Origin: Blastocatellia bacterium
Lineage (GTDB): Bacteria; Acidobacteriota; Blastocatellia; UBA7656
Direction of reading: 5' to 3'
DNA length: 64,000 bases
NCBI GenBank assembly: GCA_035275065.1
Contig: DATENM010000081.1
Span: forward strand, 62,001 to 126,000
The translations under genes and the position numbers were made by a program. Below are positions 37,063-46,393 of this stretch, piece by piece. The notes beneath the pieces are model-generated. The model made no database searches. It had not been told where the DNA came from and was given only the letters and a program-made list of their open reading frames with translations. Each line of letters starts with the position of its first letter. Position 1 is the first letter of the stretch.

Positions 37063-37135
37063 TGAGTGGTGAGTGATGAGTAAAACCCGGATGAATGCTT
37101 ATCACGTCTCCCTTTCTACTCATCACTCATCACTT
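37057..37135. terminator. Heptad-armed palindrome spanning two convergent stop codons
   Basis: Left arm 37057-37082 and right arm 37117-37135 pair; both are built from the 7-bp repeat AGTGATG, with one extra heptad on the left. The stop codon of the hydrolase (TGA at 37060) is in the left arm and the stop of the glycosyltransferase (37130-37132) is in the right arm, so both genes end in the same AAGTGATGAG. Probably a shared bidirectional terminator. Confidence 0.75.
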
Positions 37136-38866
37136 CAGACTGACTCGCATGGCCAGGGTGTCGCGTTGCCGCGCCAGCACCTCGGTTGTAAAGCGGCCGT
37201 CGCGCTCCAACCCACCGCGCCACTTCTCCAGGGTAATAACGACAAAGCTCGGCTCTGCTCGCAACGCCTCGGCGAGCTGGTCCTCCGACATCGCCATGAA
37301 CACATCGTTTTCCCCGATGCCGCAGGCGACGCGGCCCTCTGAGTAAAAGACCGGCCCGTACTCTTTAAGCAGGATGAAAAAGGCGATGCGCTCGCCCGGC
37401 CTGAGCGCCGCCGCGGCTTCGAGTGATAATTGTTTCCGCGTCTGTTCCTCGTTCAACTGCGGCACCAGCGCAATCGCCGCGGAAGCAATGACGCTCAGTA
37501 TCACGCCAGTCGCAGCCGTGATGAACAGGCCGCGCTTGCTGGCCAGGAGTGCCGCAATCGCCGCCAGCGCAAGGGCCACAGGTATTCCGTAAGCCATCGC
37601 GGATAAGCCGTCTATGCTGATGCCTTCGCGGCGCAGATAGTAGGCAAAGCCGCCGGCGATTGAAGCGATGAGCAGGGCCGTGATCCATGTCGCGCAAGCG
37701 GTTAACTTGCGCGAGATGTCGCGCAAGTTAACCGCTTGCGCGACATCTCGACTTGGGCGAGCGTCGGCGATGAAGGCTTCGATTTCAAATCCGACGATGA
37801 TGGCCAACGCCGGGAACGCCGGCAGGATATAGCCCGGCAGTTTTGAGCCGGAGAACGAAAAGAAAAAAATCACGACCGCCGCCCACACCCAGGCAAAGGC
37901 CAAAAGCGCATGGCGCGGCTCGCGGCGCGGGCGCAAGCTTTTGAGCCGAGCGATGGCCGGCAGCAGAAACGCCGGCCACGGCGCTAACCCCGCAAGGGCA
38001 ACCGGCAAGAAAAAGTAGAAGGGCTGCGGATGTCCGAACTCGTTCGACGTGAAGCGCTGAAAGTGGTGACGGACAAAGAACTCGTAAATGAACCCCCTGC
38101 CATGGCGCAGCATCACCGGCGCATACCAGGTTGCGGCGATCAGCAAGAAGACCGCCGAGCCCATCAACACTTCGCGCCAGCCGATTAAATCGCGCCGCCC
38201 CATCCAGGTGAAGTAGAGCAGAAAAATCAGAACGACGAGCGCCACCCCCGGCAAGCCTTTGGCCAGCACGGCCAGGGCCATTGCCGCAAACGACGCGAGC
38301 CACAGCAGCAGGCGCTTGCGTCCGCCGGCCTGCGTCGCCATAAAGCCTGCGAGCAGGGCCGCAGTCATCGCCGCCGTCAGCGGCATGTCAGGTGAAGTCA
38401 CCCGCCCGTAGCCAATGAACATCCCGCAGGTCGCCAACACCAGCGCCATAATGAATGCCGCTCGCGGCGAGACCAGGCGTCGAGTGACGAAGTAAACCAG
38501 CAAGAGGGTCAAGGTTGCGGCGGTAGCGATAGGCAAACGCGCCGCCAGCTCGCTGACCCCAAACAGGCGGTAGCCGAGCCCCGCCAGCCAGTAGACGAGC
38601 GCCGGTTTTTCAAACCACAGGCAGCCGCAAAGGCGCGGCGAAATCCAGTCGCCGCTCATAAACATTTCGCGGGCGATCTCGGCATAGCGCGGCTCGTCCG
38701 GCCCCAAGAGCGCCATTCGACCAAGTCCGAAAAAGAAAGTGACCAGCGCAACCGCGATCAAGGCGAGCGGCGCAAGGAGTGATTGCTTGGCAGTCGGCAA
38801 GGGTTCATCTAAACTAATGGCTTCGTCCGCGGCGGGCCGCGCCGATGAATTCTCGGAAGGGTTCAT
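37130..38866 (-). CDS. ArnT/PMT-like integral membrane glycosyltransferase
   Basis: 578 residues with about a dozen membrane helices. The first periplasmic loop has the family motif LGPDEPRYAEIAREM with the catalytic-type Asp-Glu pair; the next GDWISPRL-G--WFEKPALVYW is also typical of ArnT-like GT83/GT39 enzymes. These move a sugar from an undecaprenyl or dolichyl phosphate carrier onto lipid A or protein; the actual acceptor cannot be told. Residues about 374-393 are encoded by a perfect 28-bp inverted repeat (37687-37746) in a loop between helices, apparently an in-frame insertion. Convergent with the hydrolase gene. Confidence 0.87.
   Translation of the reverse strand: MNPSENSSARPAADEAISLDEPLPTAKQSLLAPLALIAVALVTFFFGLGRMALLGPDEPRYAEIAREMFMSGDWISPRLCGCLWFEKPALVYWLAGLGYRLFGVSELAARLPIATAATLTLLLVYFVTRRLVSPRAAFIMALVLATCGMFIGYGRVTSPDMPLTAAMTAALLAGFMATQAGGRKRLLLWLASFAAMALAVLAKGLPGVALVVLIFLLYFTWMGRRDLIGWREVLMGSAVFLLIAATWYAPVMLRHGRGFIYEFFVRHHFQRFTSNEFGHPQPFYFFLPVALAGLAPWPAFLLPAIARLKSLRPRREPRHALLAFAWVWAAVVIFFFSFSGSKLPGYILPAFPALAIIVGFEIEAFIADARPSRDVAQAVNLRDISRKLTACATWITALLIASIAGGFAYYLRREGISIDGLSAMAYGIPVALALAAIAALLASKRGLFITAATGVILSVIASAAIALVPQLNEEQTRKQLSLEAAAALRPGERIAFFILLKEYGPVFYSEGRVACGIGENDVFMAMSEDQLAEALRAEPSFVVITLEKWRGGLERDGRFTTEVLARQRDTLAMRVSLK
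37687..37746. repeat. Perfect in-frame palindrome inside the glycosyltransferase gene
   Basis: Arms of 28 bp (37687-37714 and 37719-37746) are exact reverse complements around a GATG spacer. Within it, GTCGCGCAAG and its complement occur repeatedly, so each half can also fold on itself. It is translated without a stop on the minus strand (product includes DVAQAVNLRDISRKL). Confidence 0.92.
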
Positions 38867-38961
38867 GATGTTTCGTCGCTTGCGGCGATGGATTACTCAG
38901 TCTAGGCAGCCGCGCCCGCCCGGTCAAGCATCGCCACCGCGAAAGGCAGCCTATCGAGCTT

Positions 38962-39915
38962 ATGATTCGAGCCGGAGTCATCGGCGTCGGCAGTTTCGGG
39001 CGTGAGCATGCGCGCGTCTACGCGCAGGCCGCCGACGCTCAACTCGTCAGCGTTTGCGACATCAACGAGACCAGCGGCCAGCGGGTCGCCGCAGCATTCG
39101 GCTCGGCATTCTGCGCCGATTACCGTGAGTTGATCGGCAAAGTGGACGCGGTAAGTCTCGCCGTGCCGACCGTCGCTCATGCCGAGATTGCCTGTGCGCT
39201 GCTCGACGCCGGCATTCACGTCCTCGTCGAAAAACCGGTCGCGCGCACGCTCGACGAAGCCGACGCAATGATCCGCGCGGCACGGCGCGGCGGCGCGGTG
39301 TTGCAGGTCGGCCACCTCGAACGCTTCAACCCGGCAGTCATCGCCGCCCGACAGATTGTTACCACGCCGCGCTTTTTCGAGGCGCACCGCCTGAGCCTGT
39401 TTACGCCGCGCAGTCTCGACGTGGACGTGGTGATGGACTTGATGATTCACGATATTGACGTGGTGCTTTCGCTCGTCGGCAGCCCTGTGCGCGAGGCGCG
39501 CGCCGCCGGCATCCCAATCCTGACGCCGCGCATTGACATTGCCAACGCCCGCGTCGAATTCGAGAACGGGTGTGTAGCCAATCTTACAGCGAGCCGCGTG
39601 TCGCTGGAGAAGGTCCGCAAAGTGCGCTTCTTTCAACCGCATGAATATGTTTCGATTGATTACGCGGCGCAGGAAGCCACCACGGTGTCGGTCAAGCCTG
39701 ACGCCCAAGGCAGGATGCAGTTCGATGCGCGCTTGCTGGCAGTCGAGCGCGGTGAGCCATTGCGACTGGAGATTGACGCCTTCCTGGCGGCCGTTCGCGG
39801 CGGCGAGCTTCGCGTCAGCGGCGATGAAGGCCGCCGCGCCCTGGCGCTGGCCTTAGAGATTGTCGCCAGAATTCGCGAGCACGCCGAGCGCGCCGGCGTG
39901 CCATTTGCCGGTTGA
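38962..39915 (+). CDS. Gfo/Idh/MocA-family NAD(P)-dependent sugar oxidoreductase, GnnA-like
   Basis: 317 residues. Rossmann nucleotide motif VIGVGSFGREHARVY at the N-terminus, VEKPVARTLDEAD with the family Glu-Lys-Pro near residue 93, and the substrate-side block DVDVVMDLMIHDIDVVLSLVG. The later stretch DIANARVEFENGCVANLTASR resembles the branch that oxidises UDP-GlcNAc at C3 (GnnA) for amide-linked lipid A. No gnnB or lpx gene is adjacent, so the substrate stays open. The gene starts 95 bp from the divergent glycosyltransferase, which may also act on envelope sugars. No clear ribosome site before ATG. Confidence 0.8.
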   Translation: MIRAGVIGVGSFGREHARVYAQAADAQLVSVCDINETSGQRVAAAFGSAFCADYRELIGKVDAVSLAVPTVAHAEIACALLDAGIHVLVEKPVARTLDEADAMIRAARRGGAVLQVGHLERFNPAVIAARQIVTTPRFFEAHRLSLFTPRSLDVDVVMDLMIHDIDVVLSLVGSPVREARAAGIPILTPRIDIANARVEFENGCVANLTASRVSLEKVRKVRFFQPHEYVSIDYAAQEATTVSVKPDAQGRMQFDARLLAVERGEPLRLEIDAFLAAVRGGELRVSGDEGRRALALALEIVARIREHAERAGVPFAG

Positions 39916-39975
39916 CCGAGTCGCGCCTGATGGATTGCTTGTGCCCAAAGATTTTCAAGGTCGAAAGGTTGGCCT

Positions 39976-41787
39976 GTGCCAATGAGAGAGAGAAAGACTT
40001 TCCGTCGCCTCATCACCGTTTTGCTCTTCATCCTGACCGCCATTGTGCCCGCTGCGCGCGCGCAAGACAAAGCGTTCCGCATTGACTATACGGTCGCCAT
40101 TGCCAATCAGGAACAGCATCTCTTTCACGTCACTGCTGACGTGCAGAACATCCATGAAGATCAGTTGAGCCTGCAACTGCCGACCTGGGCGCCCGGCTGG
40201 TACACGGTCGAAAATTACGCCAAGAACATTCTGCGGTTCGCGGTCACAGACGCAAAGGGGGCGCGGCTGCAACCCGTGATGACTCGCAAGCAGACCTGGC
40301 GCGTTGACACAAAAGGCATGGACCGGATCAAGGCCGAGTTCGATTATCGCGCTGACATTCTGGCGCTCAATCAGGCGAAGATCGCTAACGATTATGCCTT
40401 CTTCACCGGCATTGAGCTGTTCTTGATGGCCGAAGGCCACCGCGACCGCCCAAGCACGGTGCGCTTCCAGGTGCCGGGCGGCTGGAAGATCGTTTCCGCG
40501 TTGAAAGAGACCGCCGAGCCGAATACGTTCACGGCGGCGGACTATGACACGCTGGTTGACGCGCCGACCGAGATGGGCCGTTTCGACCTGTTGCCGTTCG
40601 ATGTCGCGGGCCACCCGCATTACCTGGTGATGACGCCCGCGGGCGCTTTCGCCAAAGATAAGGCCGAGCGATTCAGCGACATGATACGCAAGGTAGCGAT
40701 TGCCGAAGCGGCGATCTTTGGCGAGATTCCTTACGAAAAGTACGTCCACTTCTATTTCTTCTCGCGGCCTGAATCGAACGCCGGCGGCGCGCTCGAACAC
40801 CTGAACTCGTTCGTCGCTTTCGCTTATTCGAATGAGCCCGATTACTTGATCGGCACCGCGGCGCATGAGTTCTTCCATCTCTGGAACGTCAAGCGCCTGC
40901 GCCCCGCAGAGATGTGGCCTTACGATTATTCGCGCGAAAACGAGACGCCGCTATTGTGGGTTTCGGAAGGCTTCACGAACTATTACAGCAACGTCGCGCA
41001 ACTGCGCACAGGCTTGCGTAACCGCGAGCAGTTCTTGCAAGCCGCCGCGCAAGCGATTAGCGGCGTTGAAAGCAACGAGGCGCGGCATTATGTCTCGCCG
41101 GCCAATTCTTCGGCCTCGACGTGGCTTGGCTACGACACGCCTGTGGCATTCGGCATCTCGTACTACACGCAGGGGCAGAACCTCGGCGCGCTGCTCGACC
41201 TGTCAATCATCCATGACACGGCGGGCGCTGTGGGCCTCGACGAAGTCATGCGGGCGCTTTATAACGAGCACTACAAACGCGGCAAAGGCTTTACGACCGA
41301 AGACATGATCTCGACCATCAACCGCCTGACGAAGCGCGACTACCATGATTTTTATAAGCGATATGTCTGGGGCGTCGAAGTACCGCCTTATGACGAGATT
41401 TTCGGCTACGCCGGCTATCAGGCGGGAAGAAGCTCGCAGCAAACGCCGCGCCTCGATTTTGAAGCCACGGCGACCCCCGAAGGCGACATACAACTGACGC
41501 GGGTGCGGCCCGGCACGACGGCGGCGGCGGCAGGCTTGCAGGCGGGCGACGTGCTGGTCTCCTTTGATGGCGTCGAAGCGCGGCGCGGTTTTACCGCTGC
41601 CTACCAACTGCTGTCGCAGCGGGTCGGCAAGCCCGTCAAGGTCACTATCCGTCGCGGCGGCGAAAGCAAGACCGTCGAGATGATGGTGGCTGCGGACGAG
41701 CAGGCCGCTTATCGTCTGGCCGAAGTGTCCAACCCGACGCCGCAACAGTTGAAAGTCCGCGACCGCTGGCTGACGGCCGGCAAGTGA
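39976..41787 (+). CDS. M61 glycyl-aminopeptidase family peptidase with PDZ domain
   Basis: 603 residues using GTG at 39976, which has AAAGG at 7 bp; ATG two codons later is the alternative. Signal peptide about 5-30 (TVLLFILTAIVPAARA). The zinc site is HEFFH (His297, Glu298, His301) followed by the downstream Glu in LLWVSEGFTNYY, both typical of M61. An N-terminal beta domain precedes the thermolysin-like domain, and a PDZ domain is at about 505-580 (VRPGTTAAAAGLQAGDVLVSFDG). Acts on peptides in the periplasm or outside the cell. Confidence 0.92.
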   Translation: MPMRERKTFRRLITVLLFILTAIVPAARAQDKAFRIDYTVAIANQEQHLFHVTADVQNIHEDQLSLQLPTWAPGWYTVENYAKNILRFAVTDAKGARLQPVMTRKQTWRVDTKGMDRIKAEFDYRADILALNQAKIANDYAFFTGIELFLMAEGHRDRPSTVRFQVPGGWKIVSALKETAEPNTFTAADYDTLVDAPTEMGRFDLLPFDVAGHPHYLVMTPAGAFAKDKAERFSDMIRKVAIAEAAIFGEIPYEKYVHFYFFSRPESNAGGALEHLNSFVAFAYSNEPDYLIGTAAHEFFHLWNVKRLRPAEMWPYDYSRENETPLLWVSEGFTNYYSNVAQLRTGLRNREQFLQAAAQAISGVESNEARHYVSPANSSASTWLGYDTPVAFGISYYTQGQNLGALLDLSIIHDTAGAVGLDEVMRALYNEHYKRGKGFTTEDMISTINRLTKRDYHDFYKRYVWGVEVPPYDEIFGYAGYQAGRSSQQTPRLDFEATATPEGDIQLTRVRPGTTAAAAGLQAGDVLVSFDGVEARRGFTAAYQLLSQRVGKPVKVTIRRGGESKTVEMMVAADEQAAYRLAEVSNPTPQQLKVRDRWLTAGK

Positions 41788-41939
41788 GCCGCGGCTTCGC
41801 GATTCTTTTTGAAAAGAGGTCTCCGGGGATTCGCGGCCGTACCGTCGCGCCGCAAATATTTACCGTGACTTTTTTTGGAAAGTGGCGTATTACTGAGACC
41901 GTCATTGCTAGATCGCCCTAAGTTGAAAGGAGACACCTT

Positions 41940-42674
41940 ATGCCTATCTCTCGACGAATGGCTGCCGAGTTTATCGGCACGTTCTGGCTGGTGCTTGGCG
42001 GTTGCGGCAGTGCCGTGCTGGCCGCGGCGTTTCCCGGCGTCGGCATCGGCCTGCACGGGGTTTCGCTAGCGTTTGGACTGACGGTGCTGACAATGGCCTA
42101 CGCCATCGGCCACATTTCCGGTTGTCACTTGAACCCCGCGGTGACGGTTGGCCTGGTCACGGCGAAACGCTTTCCCCTCTCTGAGCTACCGCACTACGTC
42201 ATTGCTCAGGTTGCCGGCGCAGTGGCCGGCGCGGGCGTCCTCTATATGATCGCCAGCGGCAAGGCGGGCTTTTCATTGACCAATGGGTTCGCTGCAAACG
42301 GCTACGCCGAGCATTCGCCCGGTGGCTATACGCTGGCGGCGGCGCTGGTGGCTGAAGTCGTCATGACGCTCATGTTCTTGATGGTCATTCTCGGCGTTAC
42401 CGACAAGCGCGCGCTGCATGGCTTTGCTCCCATGGCTATCGGCCTGGCCCTGACGCTGATTCATCTCATTAGCATCCCTGTAACCAACACGTCGGTCAAC
42501 CCTGCGCGCAGCACCGGCCCGGCCCTCTTTGTCGGCGGCTGGGCGCTCAACCAGCTCTGGCTCTTCTGGGTCGCGCCTTTGGTCGGCGCGGTAATCGCCG
42601 GTCTGATTTACCCGATGGTCTTCGGCGAAGAGACTGTGGAAGAAGCGGTTGCCACCAAGCAGGTCGCCGCCTAG
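41940..42674 (+). CDS. aqpZ: Aquaporin Z-like water channel
   Basis: 244 residues; AAAGGAGACACCTT before ATG. Six membrane helices and two half-helices carrying NPA motifs: HLNPAVTVG (Asn65) and SVNPARSTGP. The Arg after the second NPA and the His in LTLIHLISIPV match the narrow AqpZ selectivity filter, favouring water over glycerol. Monocistronic, ending at a strong bidirectional terminator. Confidence 0.93.
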   Translation: MPISRRMAAEFIGTFWLVLGGCGSAVLAAAFPGVGIGLHGVSLAFGLTVLTMAYAIGHISGCHLNPAVTVGLVTAKRFPLSELPHYVIAQVAGAVAGAGVLYMIASGKAGFSLTNGFAANGYAEHSPGGYTLAAALVAEVVMTLMFLMVILGVTDKRALHGFAPMAIGLALTLIHLISIPVTNTSVNPARSTGPALFVGGWALNQLWLFWVAPLVGAVIAGLIYPMVFGEETVEEAVATKQVAA

Positions 42675-42692
42675 AAAAGTAAGCAGTAGGCA

Positions 42693-42832
42693 GTCCCGTA
42701 GGGACGCCGTGTTTATAGCAACCGGTGTGGAAAAAAATCGAAGCTCCGTAGGAGCGCGATGTCAACATTGCGCTCCTACGGAGCTTCGATTTTTTCAACG
42801 TCTCGACTATAAACATCACGTCCCTACGGGAC
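42693..42832. terminator. Nested palindrome acting as bidirectional terminator
   Basis: The inner hairpin has perfect 26-bp arms (42732-42757 and 42770-42795) flanked by A6 and T6, the form of an intrinsic terminator for both the aquaporin and the convergent RNase gene. An outer pair (42693-42718 and 42807-42832) matches at 23 of 26 bases. Both layers contain a self-complementary core around CGTAGG (GCTCCGTAGGAGC inside, GTCCCGTAGGGAC outside), which looks like a repeated element inserted into itself. Confidence 0.88.
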
Positions 42833-42857
42833 TTGCTAACTGACAACTGACAACTGG

Positions 42858-45800
42858 CTACATCACCGCGAAATCGTATTGCTCCTGGTGCAGGTTCGGA
42901 TCGGGCTCCAAAGTGATCGGCGAGTTGAAGTAAGCTTCAATCTCTTCAAACACGGCGCGCTCGCTTGCGCGCAGCGCCTCGGCCACCTGCGGCGACACCC
43001 GCAGCATGACTTCGTTGTTGCCGCTGACCTGTTTGGAGATGGCCTTGGCTTGCTCCAGTATCTCGAAGCACATGGTCTGCGCCGATTTGACCATGCCCGC
43101 TCCGGTGCAATAAGGGCATGGCGAGCAGAGCGTTCGCTCAAGCGATTGCTTGACGCGCTTGCGAGTGATCGCCACTAATCCGAAATCGTTGATCGATAGA
43201 ATCTTCGACGGCGCGCGGTCGTGCGCCAGCTCTTGCTGCAAGGCAGTCATTACGCGCTGGCGGTTCTTGCGCTCCTCCATGTCAATCAAGTCGAGAACGA
43301 TGATGCCGCCGAGGTCGCGCAAGCGTATCTGCCGGACGATCTCTTTGACGGCTTCGAGGTTCGTGCGCGTAATCGTGTCTTCGAGCTTGTCGGATTTGCC
43401 GACGAACTTGCCGGTGTTGACGTCTATGGCCACCAGTGCTTCCGTCTGGTTGATGACGATATAGCCGCCCGACTTCAGCCAGACGCGCGGGCGCACCGCT
43501 TTGTCAATCTCCGGCTGCACGGTGTACTTCTCGAAGATCGGCTGGTTACCGGTGTAGAGCTTGACGCGGTTGACGAGCCGCGGCTGTACGCGATGCACGA
43601 ACTCGACGATGCGCGCGTATTCGACTTCGTTATCGATGCGAATCACCGAGAACTCTTCGGAAATCTGGTCGCGCAGGATGCGCTGCACCAGGTCGAGGTC
43701 CTGATGCACCATCGAAGGCGCCTTCGCGCGGTCGGTCTTCTTGCGAACATCGGTCCAGGTTCGCAGCAAGTAACGCATATCGTCGTGCAACTCCTGCTCG
43801 GTGTGGCCGGCGCAGGCGGTGCGCGCGATGAAGCCGCCCGTGCCACCCTCACGCTCGCGCAAACTGCTGACGATGCGCTTCAGGCGAATGCGCTCCTGAT
43901 CGCTGGGAATCTTGCGTGACACGCCGACGTGATTGACTGTCGGCATGTAAACCAGGTAGCGGCCCGGCAGGGCGATGTGCGAGGTGATGCGCGCGCCTTT
44001 CTTGGCAATCGGCTCTTTGGCGATCTGCACGAGAATCTCCTGGCCTTCGTGCAGAAGCTCGCTGATGGTGGGCGGGCCGCTGCGCTCCGGGCGACGTGAA
44101 GGCGGGCGCTGCTCCTGGCGCTGATCTGTGCGTTGATCGCTACGCTGATCGCTGCGTTGATCGCTACGCTGATCGCTACGGTGGTCCGGGCGCGAATCGG
44201 GACGACGTTGATCGCCGCGACGGTCAAAGCGCTGGCGTCCAGCCTCTGCGCGCGGCGCGTTGGAGCGCAGTGCGCCGCTTGAGCGCGGCACTTCACTGGA
44301 GCGCGGCACTTCACTGGAGCGCGTGGCTTCGCTGGAGCGCGGCACCTCATCTTTTGGAGGCGCGCTTGCGCGCACAGTTTCTTCTTTCTGTGGCTCCGGG
44401 CCTTCTGCGTCAGCGTCGCCATCCGTCGCTTCGTCGCCCGTGCCGCCTGCGGCGTTTGGCGGCGGCCCTTGATGGCGGCGGCGACGCCCGCGCCCACCGC
44501 GACGCTGCGAGAATTCACCGCGCGGGCCGCGATCACGCACCCCGGCTTCGCGGTCTTCGTCAGCCTCGCCGTCGTTAGCGGTCGCCTCACCCTCGGCCCC
44601 GGCACCCTGAGAAGTTTCGTTCAGGCCGACGGCATCCAGGCGCTCGCGCAGCCAGCCGGGCAGCACTTCGCCGATGTGGCGGAAAGGCGTGCCGCTCGCG
44701 TCTTCTGACTCCTGAACATCTGACGGCTCGCCGGTAGAGCTTTGAATGGCCTCATCGCGGCTTCCCGCCGTCGGTGCAGACTCGTCAACGACGCGTTGAA
44801 AGCCTTCGTCTTCGTCAATCGCGCGAAAGCTGCCGACGCGCCATTCAGGCTCCGGCTCGCGCACGACTGACGGCGTCGCGTACTCGGCCTGGTGAACCCG
44901 CTCGATGATCTTCTCCTGCACCATCGCGTCTTTCAACAGGTCGCCGGCATCACTGCTCATGTCTTCATCGGTGATCCGCTCGAAGTTCTCTTCGATGGCG
45001 GGCGGGGCATCCGTAGCGGCGTCGGCTGAAGCGCTGCGCCGTGATTTCTTAGCCGTCGTCTTACTGCTCGACTTGCGGGCGCTGGCTTTTGCGGGCGCGG
45101 CTTCCGGCGGTGCCTCGGCTTTGCTCGCCTCGACTTTGCCCGTCTCGGCCTTGGCGCTCTTGCGGCGAGTTTTCGGCTCAGGCTTTTCGGTAGGCTTCTT
45201 GCGCGAACGGCGGCGAGACTTTCCTTCCTCGGCTTCGGCGGCAACTGGCTCGGCGGCTGCTTCGACCGGCGCGGCGGCGGCTTCGCTTACCGCTTTGGCT
45301 CCCGGCTCGGCGGGCGCGGCAGGGGCTGCCTCAACAGGCTCGTCGGTGATTCGCTCGATGTAGAATTCTTCAACCTGAGCGTCTGCCGCCTGGACCATCG
45401 GCTCTTCAGTCTGCGCCGCGATCTCGTCTTCGGTCGGCGGCGGCGGGATGAGACTCTCGTCGGCGATCTCGGCCAACTGCTCGACGATGTCGTCATAGCG
45501 CACATCGGATTCGGCAGGCTCTTCCTCGCGAGCGGCTGCCGGGGCTGATCTCCCAGTCGAGACAGGCCGCCGCGGCTCCTGACGGCGAGTGCGGTCATCG
45601 GCGCGTACCGGCTTCTCGTCGGCGCGCGCCAGCTTCTCGTCGGGGCGGGCCAGCTTCTCGTCGCCGGTCTCGCGGAAATCGATTTCGTCCTCTTCTTCCA
45701 TGAACTCGGTGAAGTCCGAGACGTAGAGAAAGGCATCGCGCTCAAGGCCAATGTCAACGAAGGCCGACTGCATGCCGGGCAGCACTTTCATCACGCGGCC

Positions 45801-45932
45801 TTTGTAGAGGTTGCCGACGACGCCCTGGTTCTCGTCGCGGCGCTCGACATAAAACTCCGTCACTACGCCATCTTCGAGGATGGCGACTTTCTTTTCATGC
45901 ACGTTCGCACTAATGATCAATTCTTTTGCCAT
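42858..45932 (-). CDS. Ribonuclease E/G with a long disordered insertion in the S1 domain
   Basis: 1024 residues; CAGGAGAATTC before ATG. The S1 domain starts at the N-terminus (GVVGNLYKGRVMKVLPGMQSAF) and breaks off near residue 90. About 520 charged, Ala/Pro/Glu/Arg-rich residues follow, including runs of RSDQ repeats. The S1 fold resumes near 620 (ILVQIAKEPIAKKGARITSH), then the RNase H-like and DNase I-like parts. Catalytic Asp residues are in AIDVNTG and IIVLDLIDM, and the zinc-link is CSPCPYC. It cleaves single-stranded RNA in mRNA decay and rRNA processing. The insertion probably takes the scaffold or RNA-binding role that the C-terminal tail has in E. coli RNase E. Lies downstream of a TIGR03960 gene, a conserved pairing. 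Confidence 0.92.
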   Translation of the reverse strand: MAKELIISANVHEKKVAILEDGVVTEFYVERRDENQGVVGNLYKGRVMKVLPGMQSAFVDIGLERDAFLYVSDFTEFMEEEDEIDFRETGDEKLARPDEKLARADEKPVRADDRTRRQEPRRPVSTGRSAPAAAREEEPAESDVRYDDIVEQLAEIADESLIPPPPTEDEIAAQTEEPMVQAADAQVEEFYIERITDEPVEAAPAAPAEPGAKAVSEAAAAPVEAAAEPVAAEAEEGKSRRRSRKKPTEKPEPKTRRKSAKAETGKVEASKAEAPPEAAPAKASARKSSSKTTAKKSRRSASADAATDAPPAIEENFERITDEDMSSDAGDLLKDAMVQEKIIERVHQAEYATPSVVREPEPEWRVGSFRAIDEDEGFQRVVDESAPTAGSRDEAIQSSTGEPSDVQESEDASGTPFRHIGEVLPGWLRERLDAVGLNETSQGAGAEGEATANDGEADEDREAGVRDRGPRGEFSQRRGGRGRRRRHQGPPPNAAGGTGDEATDGDADAEGPEPQKEETVRASAPPKDEVPRSSEATRSSEVPRSSEVPRSSGALRSNAPRAEAGRQRFDRRGDQRRPDSRPDHRSDQRSDQRSDQRSDQRTDQRQEQRPPSRRPERSGPPTISELLHEGQEILVQIAKEPIAKKGARITSHIALPGRYLVYMPTVNHVGVSRKIPSDQERIRLKRIVSSLREREGGTGGFIARTACAGHTEQELHDDMRYLLRTWTDVRKKTDRAKAPSMVHQDLDLVQRILRDQISEEFSVIRIDNEVEYARIVEFVHRVQPRLVNRVKLYTGNQPIFEKYTVQPEIDKAVRPRVWLKSGGYIVINQTEALVAIDVNTGKFVGKSDKLEDTITRTNLEAVKEIVRQIRLRDLGGIIVLDLIDMEERKNRQRVMTALQQELAHDRAPSKILSINDFGLVAITRKRVKQSLERTLCSPCPYCTGAGMVKSAQTMCFEILEQAKAISKQVSGNNEVMLRVSPQVAEALRASERAVFEEIEAYFNSPITLEPDPNLHQEQYDFAVM

Positions 45933-46393
45933 GAATTCTCCTGGTCGTGAGTCGTGCGGGCAGGCGGGCGAGCGGTGAAGAGCGGTTTTGCGGTCGTCGC
46001 CTGAGCGACGAAAAGACCGTCACGCGAAGTCTGCGGGTGAGCTGCTCAGTCGATTCCTGAAACCTTAGGTTCTCGATGGAGTCGCGCCGAGGCCGACTCG
46101 AAATCGGAAACGCGGTGAATCAAAAAGCCTGTGCGGCGGGCGGCGTCTTTCAGCGACTGAAACCGGCTCCGCCTCTATTTGTCCCTAGGAAACCGACGCG
46201 CTCTAGCGCGCTCGCGGTCGCTTCGCTGGTCAAGAACTCATCGCGGCCCGTAGGCGCCGCGCGCGAAGCGCATTTCAAAACTTACCCGTGCTGCTATGTC
46301 GCACAAATTGTATTCAGTGATGAGTGGTGAGTGATGAGTGGAAAGTCGCAATGAACGCTAAACTCATTACGCATCACTCATCACTCATCACTT
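45933..46393. other. Intergenic region upstream of RNase E/G
   Basis: 461 bp with no gene. The end next to the radical SAM gene holds a heptad-armed palindrome (46316-46393). The remainder, if transcribed with the RNase gene, would form a structured leader of over 300 nt, with short hairpins such as GTCGCCTGAGCGAC (45996-46009). E. coli rne has a long autoregulatory leader, so feedback control is conceivable, but nothing in the sequence proves it. Confidence 0.45.
46316..46393. repeat. Heptad-armed palindrome abutting the radical SAM gene stop
   Basis: Left arm 46316-46339 and right arm 46371-46393 are built from AGTGATG heptads, the same unit as at 37057-37135. The right arm ends at the base next to the stop codon of the radical SAM gene (TAA complement at 46394-46396). 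Likely a terminator. Confidence 0.75.

Noticed and set aside
39955..40878. 307-codon minus-strand open frame
   Set aside because: Antisense of the M61 peptidase gene.
46076..46330. 84-codon plus-strand open frame upstream of the RNase gene
   Set aside because: No ribosome site or homology-like pattern, and it runs into the heptad palindrome.
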